Shown here: positions 60,817 to 64,000 of the stretch, piece after piece | Position numbering within the stretch: position 1 is the stretch's first letter | Layout of the letters: the number at the start of each line of letters is the position of its first letter | DNA from: JANMMJ01 sp964543235 | Lineage (GTDB): Bacteria; Pseudomonadota; Alphaproteobacteria; Rhizobiales; Aestuariivirgaceae | Assembly (NCBI GenBank): GCA_964543235.1 | Contig: CAZIXE010000013.1 | Coordinates: 1-64,000, forward strand | Length of the DNA stretch: 64,000 nucleotides | Direction of reading: 5' to 3' | Notes under the pieces: model-generated | What the model saw: only the letters and a program-made list of their open reading frames with translations | The model's database searches: none | What the model was told of the DNA's origin: nothing | Made by a program: the position numbers and the translations under genes

Positions 60817-63800
60817 TCAGCGCATCGACATCAGCGCCGCGTTGCCGCCGGAGGCGGTGGTGTCGGTCGAGCAGACCCGTTCGACGGCGAAGCGGTGCAG
60901 GTAGTGGGGCCCGCCGGCCTTGGGACCGGTGCCGGAGAGGCCCTCGCCGCCAAAGGGCTGGGCGCCGACCACGGCGCCGATCTGGTTGCGGTTCACATAG
61001 ATGTTGCCGGCGCGGATCAGGGCGCGCACTTCCCGGGCCGTGCTCTCGATGCGGGTGTGAAGCCCGAGCGTCAGGCCATAGCCCGTGGCGTTGATGGCTT
61101 CGCAGACCTCGGCGAGCCGTCCTGCCTCGAAGCGCAGCACGTGCAGGATCGGGCCAAACACCTCGCGCTTGAGGGTTGAAACCGAAGTCAGCTCATAGCA
61201 GGCAGGGGCGACGAAGGTGCCGTTACGTGTCGCTGGCGGCAGCGCCAGTTCCATCAGCACCGTGGCTTCGCGCCGCATGCGGGCCTTGTGGGCCTCCAGG
61301 GCCTGGCGCGCCTCCTCGTCGATGACCGGCCCGATGTCGGTTGCGTAATCGAGGGGATCGCCGATCGCCAGTTCGGCCATGGCGCCCTGCAGCATGGGGA
61401 TGAGGCGCGGGGCGATGTCGCTCTGCACGAAGAGCAGCCGGGCCGCCGAGCAGCGCTGGCCGGCACTATCGAAGGCCGAGGCAAGGGCGTCGCGCACCGC
61501 CTGTTCGGGCAGCGCCGAGCTGTCGACGATCATGGCATTCATGCCGCCGGTCTCGGCAATCAGCGCGGGGATGGCGCCATTGCGGGCGGCGAGGGCCCGG
61601 TTGATGATGGCGGCGGTCTCGTTGGAGCCGGTGAAGGCGACGCCGGCGAGCGCCGGATGGGCGAGGATCGCCTTGCCAAGGCGCGCGCCGTCACCCGGCA
61701 GGAAATGCAGCACGTCCGGCGGCACGCCGGCCGCATGCAGGCGCCTGACGGCCTCGCAGGCGATGAGCGGCGTCTGCTCGGCCGGCTTGGCGATGACGCT
61801 GTTGCCGGCGGCAAGGGCGGCCGCCACCTGGCCGGTGAAGATGGCCAGCGGAAAGTTCCACGGGGCAATGCAGGCAAAGACGCCGCGGCCATGCAGCGAC
61901 AGTTCATTGCGCTCGCCGGTCGGGCCGGGCAGGTGCTGGGGGCCGGAAAACTGCTGGCGGGCGAGTCCCGCGTAGTAGCGCAGGAAATCAACGGCTTCGC
62001 GCAGATCGGCGAGCGCATTGTCGAGCGTCTTGCCGGCTTCGCGCACCAGCAGCGCCATGAAGCGCGGCGTTGCCGCTTCATAGAGGTCGGCGGCGCGCTC
62101 GAGGATCGCGGCGCGGGCGTCACCGCCGAGGCGGTCCCAGTCCGCCTGGGCGTGCTGGGCGGCCGTCATGGCGGCGGCGGCCGCAGCGGCGTCGGCCTCG
62201 CGCACGCCGCCGACGCGGACGTGACGGTCATGGGGCGAGGTCACATCGGCTTCCCGGCCTGAGACGACGCTGCGGCCGGCCACGATCGGGGCGGCTGTGG
62301 CCGGCTCGCGCAGCTCATCGAGAATGCGGCCCATGAGGCTTTCACGCGTGCCATCATCCCAGAGCGGAAAGCCGGCGGAGTTGACGCGGCCCAGAAAGAT
62401 GTCGCGCGGCAGGGGAATGCGCGGGTGGGGAATGCGGTCAAGCTTCATCACCTCGTCCACGGGATCGGCGATGATCTCGGCAATCGGGGCTTCATCGTCG
62501 GCGAGACGGTTGACGAAGGAGGTGTTGGCGCCGTTCTCGAGCAGGCGCCTGACCAGATAGGCGAGCAGGTCCTCGTGACTGCCGACCGGCGCATAGATTC
62601 GGCACGGCCGGTTCATCCTGTCGCGGCCCACGACCTGGTCGTAGAGGGACTGGCCCATGCCATGCAGGCGCTGGAACTCGTAATCGGCGCTGTTGCCGGC
62701 CCTGACCGCGATGGCGGCAAGGCTGTGGGCATTGTGGGTGGCGAACTGGGGATAGAACACGTCGCGGCGCGACAGCAGGAAGCCGGCACAGGCCAGATAG
62801 CTGACATCGGTGGAGACCTTGCGCGTGAACAGCGGATAGGATTCGAGGCCCTGTTCCTGGGCGCGCTTGATCTCGGTGTCCCAGTAGGCGCCCTTGACGA
62901 GGCGTACCGGCAGTTTGCGGCCGGTGATTTCGCCAAGTTCCGCCAGCCAGTGCAGCACCGGCAGGGCACGCTTGCCGTAGGCCTGGACGGCGAGGCCGAG
63001 GCCGTTCCAGTCCTTGAGCCGGGGCTCCTGGCAGAGGCGTCCGAAAAGTTCGAGCGACAGGTCCAGCCGGTTGACCTCCTCCGCGTCAACGGTGAAGCCG
63101 ATAGCCTGCCGCCTGGCCATTTCCGCCAGGTCTATGACGCGCGGCAGGAGTTCCGCCAGGACGCGCTGTTGCTGCTTGGCCTCGTAGCGCGGATGCAGGG
63201 CGGAAAGTTTCACCGAGATGGACGGCCGGGCAAAAACGTCATCCCCCGCAGCGGCGCGGCCGACGGCGCTGATGGCGCCGGCATAGGCCTTGAAGTAGCG
63301 GTCGGCGTCAGCGGCGGTGAAGGCGGCCTCGCCCAGCATGTCGTAGGAGAAGCGATAGCCATCGGCTTCCAGCGGCCGGGCGATGGTCAGCGCCTCGGCG
63401 ATGGTGCGGCCGAGGACGAACTGCTTGCCCATGATGCGCATGGCGTGCTTCATGGCATTGCGGATCACCGGCTCCCCCGACCGGGAGACGAGGCGCTTCA
63501 GGTAGCCGCCGATGTCGGTGGTCGCGGTGCGGCCCAGATCCATGAAGCGTCCGGTCAGCATCAGGCCCCAGGCGGAGGCATTGACGAACAGCGATTCCGA
63601 CTGGCCGAGATGGCTCTCCCAGTCCCGGCCGCCGATCTTGTCGGCAATCAGCCGGTCGGCGGTTTCGGCATCGGGGATGCGCAGCAGCGCTTCGGCCAGA
63701 CACATCAGCACCACGCCTTCTTCCGAGGAGAGCGAATACTCCTGCATGAAGGCGTCGATGCCACCCTGCTGGCGCCGGCCGGCCCGCACCGCGGCCACCA

Positions 63801-63936
63801 GGCGGCGGGCCAGGTCCGCAACCTGACGCGCCTGGCCGGCGTCAAGGCTCGCCGCCGCGGCAAGCGACTTGACCAGGGCGGTCTCATCGGCGAAGAGCTT
63901 GGCGGCGATGGGGAGTCGGCTGGGAATTGCGGTCAT
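60817..63936 (-). CDS. putA: Bifunctional proline dehydrogenase / L-glutamate gamma-semialdehyde dehydrogenase PutA
   Basis: PutA oxidises proline to glutamate in two steps using FAD and NAD+. 1039 residues. The proline dehydrogenase barrel spans about 90-480: VDAEEVNRLDLSLELF, VRLVKGAYWDTEIKRAQ (345-361), QFATHNAHSLAAI and YEFQRLHGMGQSLYDQV. The aldehyde dehydrogenase domain follows from about 540, with Glu795 in ALIAETGGMN and catalytic Cys829 in DSAGQRCSAARLLF. There is no N-terminal ribbon-helix-helix domain and no extra C-terminal domain, so this is the short, non-regulatory PutA type. The 64 bases upstream end the window and show no further gene. Confidence 0.97.
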   Translation of the reverse strand: MTAIPSRLPIAAKLFADETALVKSLAAAASLDAGQARQVADLARRLVAAVRAGRRQQGGIDAFMQEYSLSSEEGVVLMCLAEALLRIPDAETADRLIADKIGGRDWESHLGQSESLFVNASAWGLMLTGRFMDLGRTATTDIGGYLKRLVSRSGEPVIRNAMKHAMRIMGKQFVLGRTIAEALTIARPLEADGYRFSYDMLGEAAFTAADADRYFKAYAGAISAVGRAAAGDDVFARPSISVKLSALHPRYEAKQQQRVLAELLPRVIDLAEMARRQAIGFTVDAEEVNRLDLSLELFGRLCQEPRLKDWNGLGLAVQAYGKRALPVLHWLAELGEITGRKLPVRLVKGAYWDTEIKRAQEQGLESYPLFTRKVSTDVSYLACAGFLLSRRDVFYPQFATHNAHSLAAIAVRAGNSADYEFQRLHGMGQSLYDQVVGRDRMNRPCRIYAPVGSHEDLLAYLVRRLLENGANTSFVNRLADDEAPIAEIIADPVDEVMKLDRIPHPRIPLPRDIFLGRVNSAGFPLWDDGTRESLMGRILDELREPATAAPIVAGRSVVSGREADVTSPHDRHVRVGGVREADAAAAAAAMTAAQHAQADWDRLGGDARAAILERAADLYEAATPRFMALLVREAGKTLDNALADLREAVDFLRYYAGLARQQFSGPQHLPGPTGERNELSLHGRGVFACIAPWNFPLAIFTGQVAAALAAGNSVIAKPAEQTPLIACEAVRRLHAAGVPPDVLHFLPGDGARLGKAILAHPALAGVAFTGSNETAAIINRALAARNGAIPALIAETGGMNAMIVDSSALPEQAVRDALASAFDSAGQRCSAARLLFVQSDIAPRLIPMLQGAMAELAIGDPLDYATDIGPVIDEEARQALEAHKARMRREATVLMELALPPATRNGTFVAPACYELTSVSTLKREVFGPILHVLRFEAGRLAEVCEAINATGYGLTLGLHTRIESTAREVRALIRAGNIYVNRNQIGAVVGAQPFGGEGLSGTGPKAGGPHYLHRFAVERVCSTDTTASGGNAALMSMR

Positions 63937-64000
63937 GGGGATCTCCGGCTCCGGCGATTGATACAGGCTTGGGGCCGGTCAGCAAGCTTCCATCTGCGGC

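Overview
The window is a GC-rich chromosomal segment of an alphaproteobacterium, most likely of the Hyphomicrobiales (Rhizobiales) or a close relative. The best evidence is gene order. The str operon (rpsL-rpsG-fusA-tuf) comes first, then rpsF-rpsR-rplI, dnaB, alr, radA, cvpA and purF in one direction, an order typical of that group. Further on are a guaB-MAPEG-rsmB cluster and a long-headed Ppx/GppA. There are no phage genes, insertion sequences or CRISPR arrays. The sequence is a draft scaffold with two 100-N assembly gaps.

Layout. 1-3025: str operon on the minus strand, cut off inside tuf at the left edge. 3663-10336: two large paralogous repeat proteins (SdrD-like B repeats in one, DUF11 repeats in the other). 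They share an N-terminal domain and a C-terminal PGFWKNH module, and each is interrupted by an assembly gap at a repeat. 10622-18591: ribosomal genes, a cyclopropane-fatty-acid synthase, dnaB, an aldo/keto reductase, alr and a MlaE/MlaF transporter pair. 18660-25699: a tiny ORF with an exceptionally strong ribosome binding site, an amidohydrolase, radA, a LysR/SnoaL divergent pair, cvpA and purF. 25713-33383: LysE exporter, mntH/mntR with a clear operator, rsmB, MAPEG, guaB, rlmE, ppx. 33518-41455: an orphan histidine kinase, a HerA-like ATPase, two RTX proteins, tRNA-Gln and vapBC. 41612-46505: two small proteins and an acoXABC operon. 46680-52553: SMP-30 lactonase, GST, MFS transporter, cation efflux and HutD-family genes. 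52729-63936: topA-rnr-DUF983-Nudix, a lipase-RTX fusion and putA.

How it fits together. Much of the window is housekeeping: translation, replication, purine synthesis, rRNA modification and RNA turnover. Between these blocks sit five large predicted secreted or surface proteins: two adhesin-like repeat proteins and three RTX proteins. None has a Sec signal, and no type I secretion genes are present, so the exporter must be encoded elsewhere. The acoXABC cluster suggests use of acetoin or a related alpha-hydroxyketone, but its E3 (lipoamide dehydrogenase) and its regulator are not here. Both assembly gaps are flanked by exact 55-bp duplications. Filling each with the length implied by the neighbouring repeat restores the reading frame, so both large genes are probably intact.
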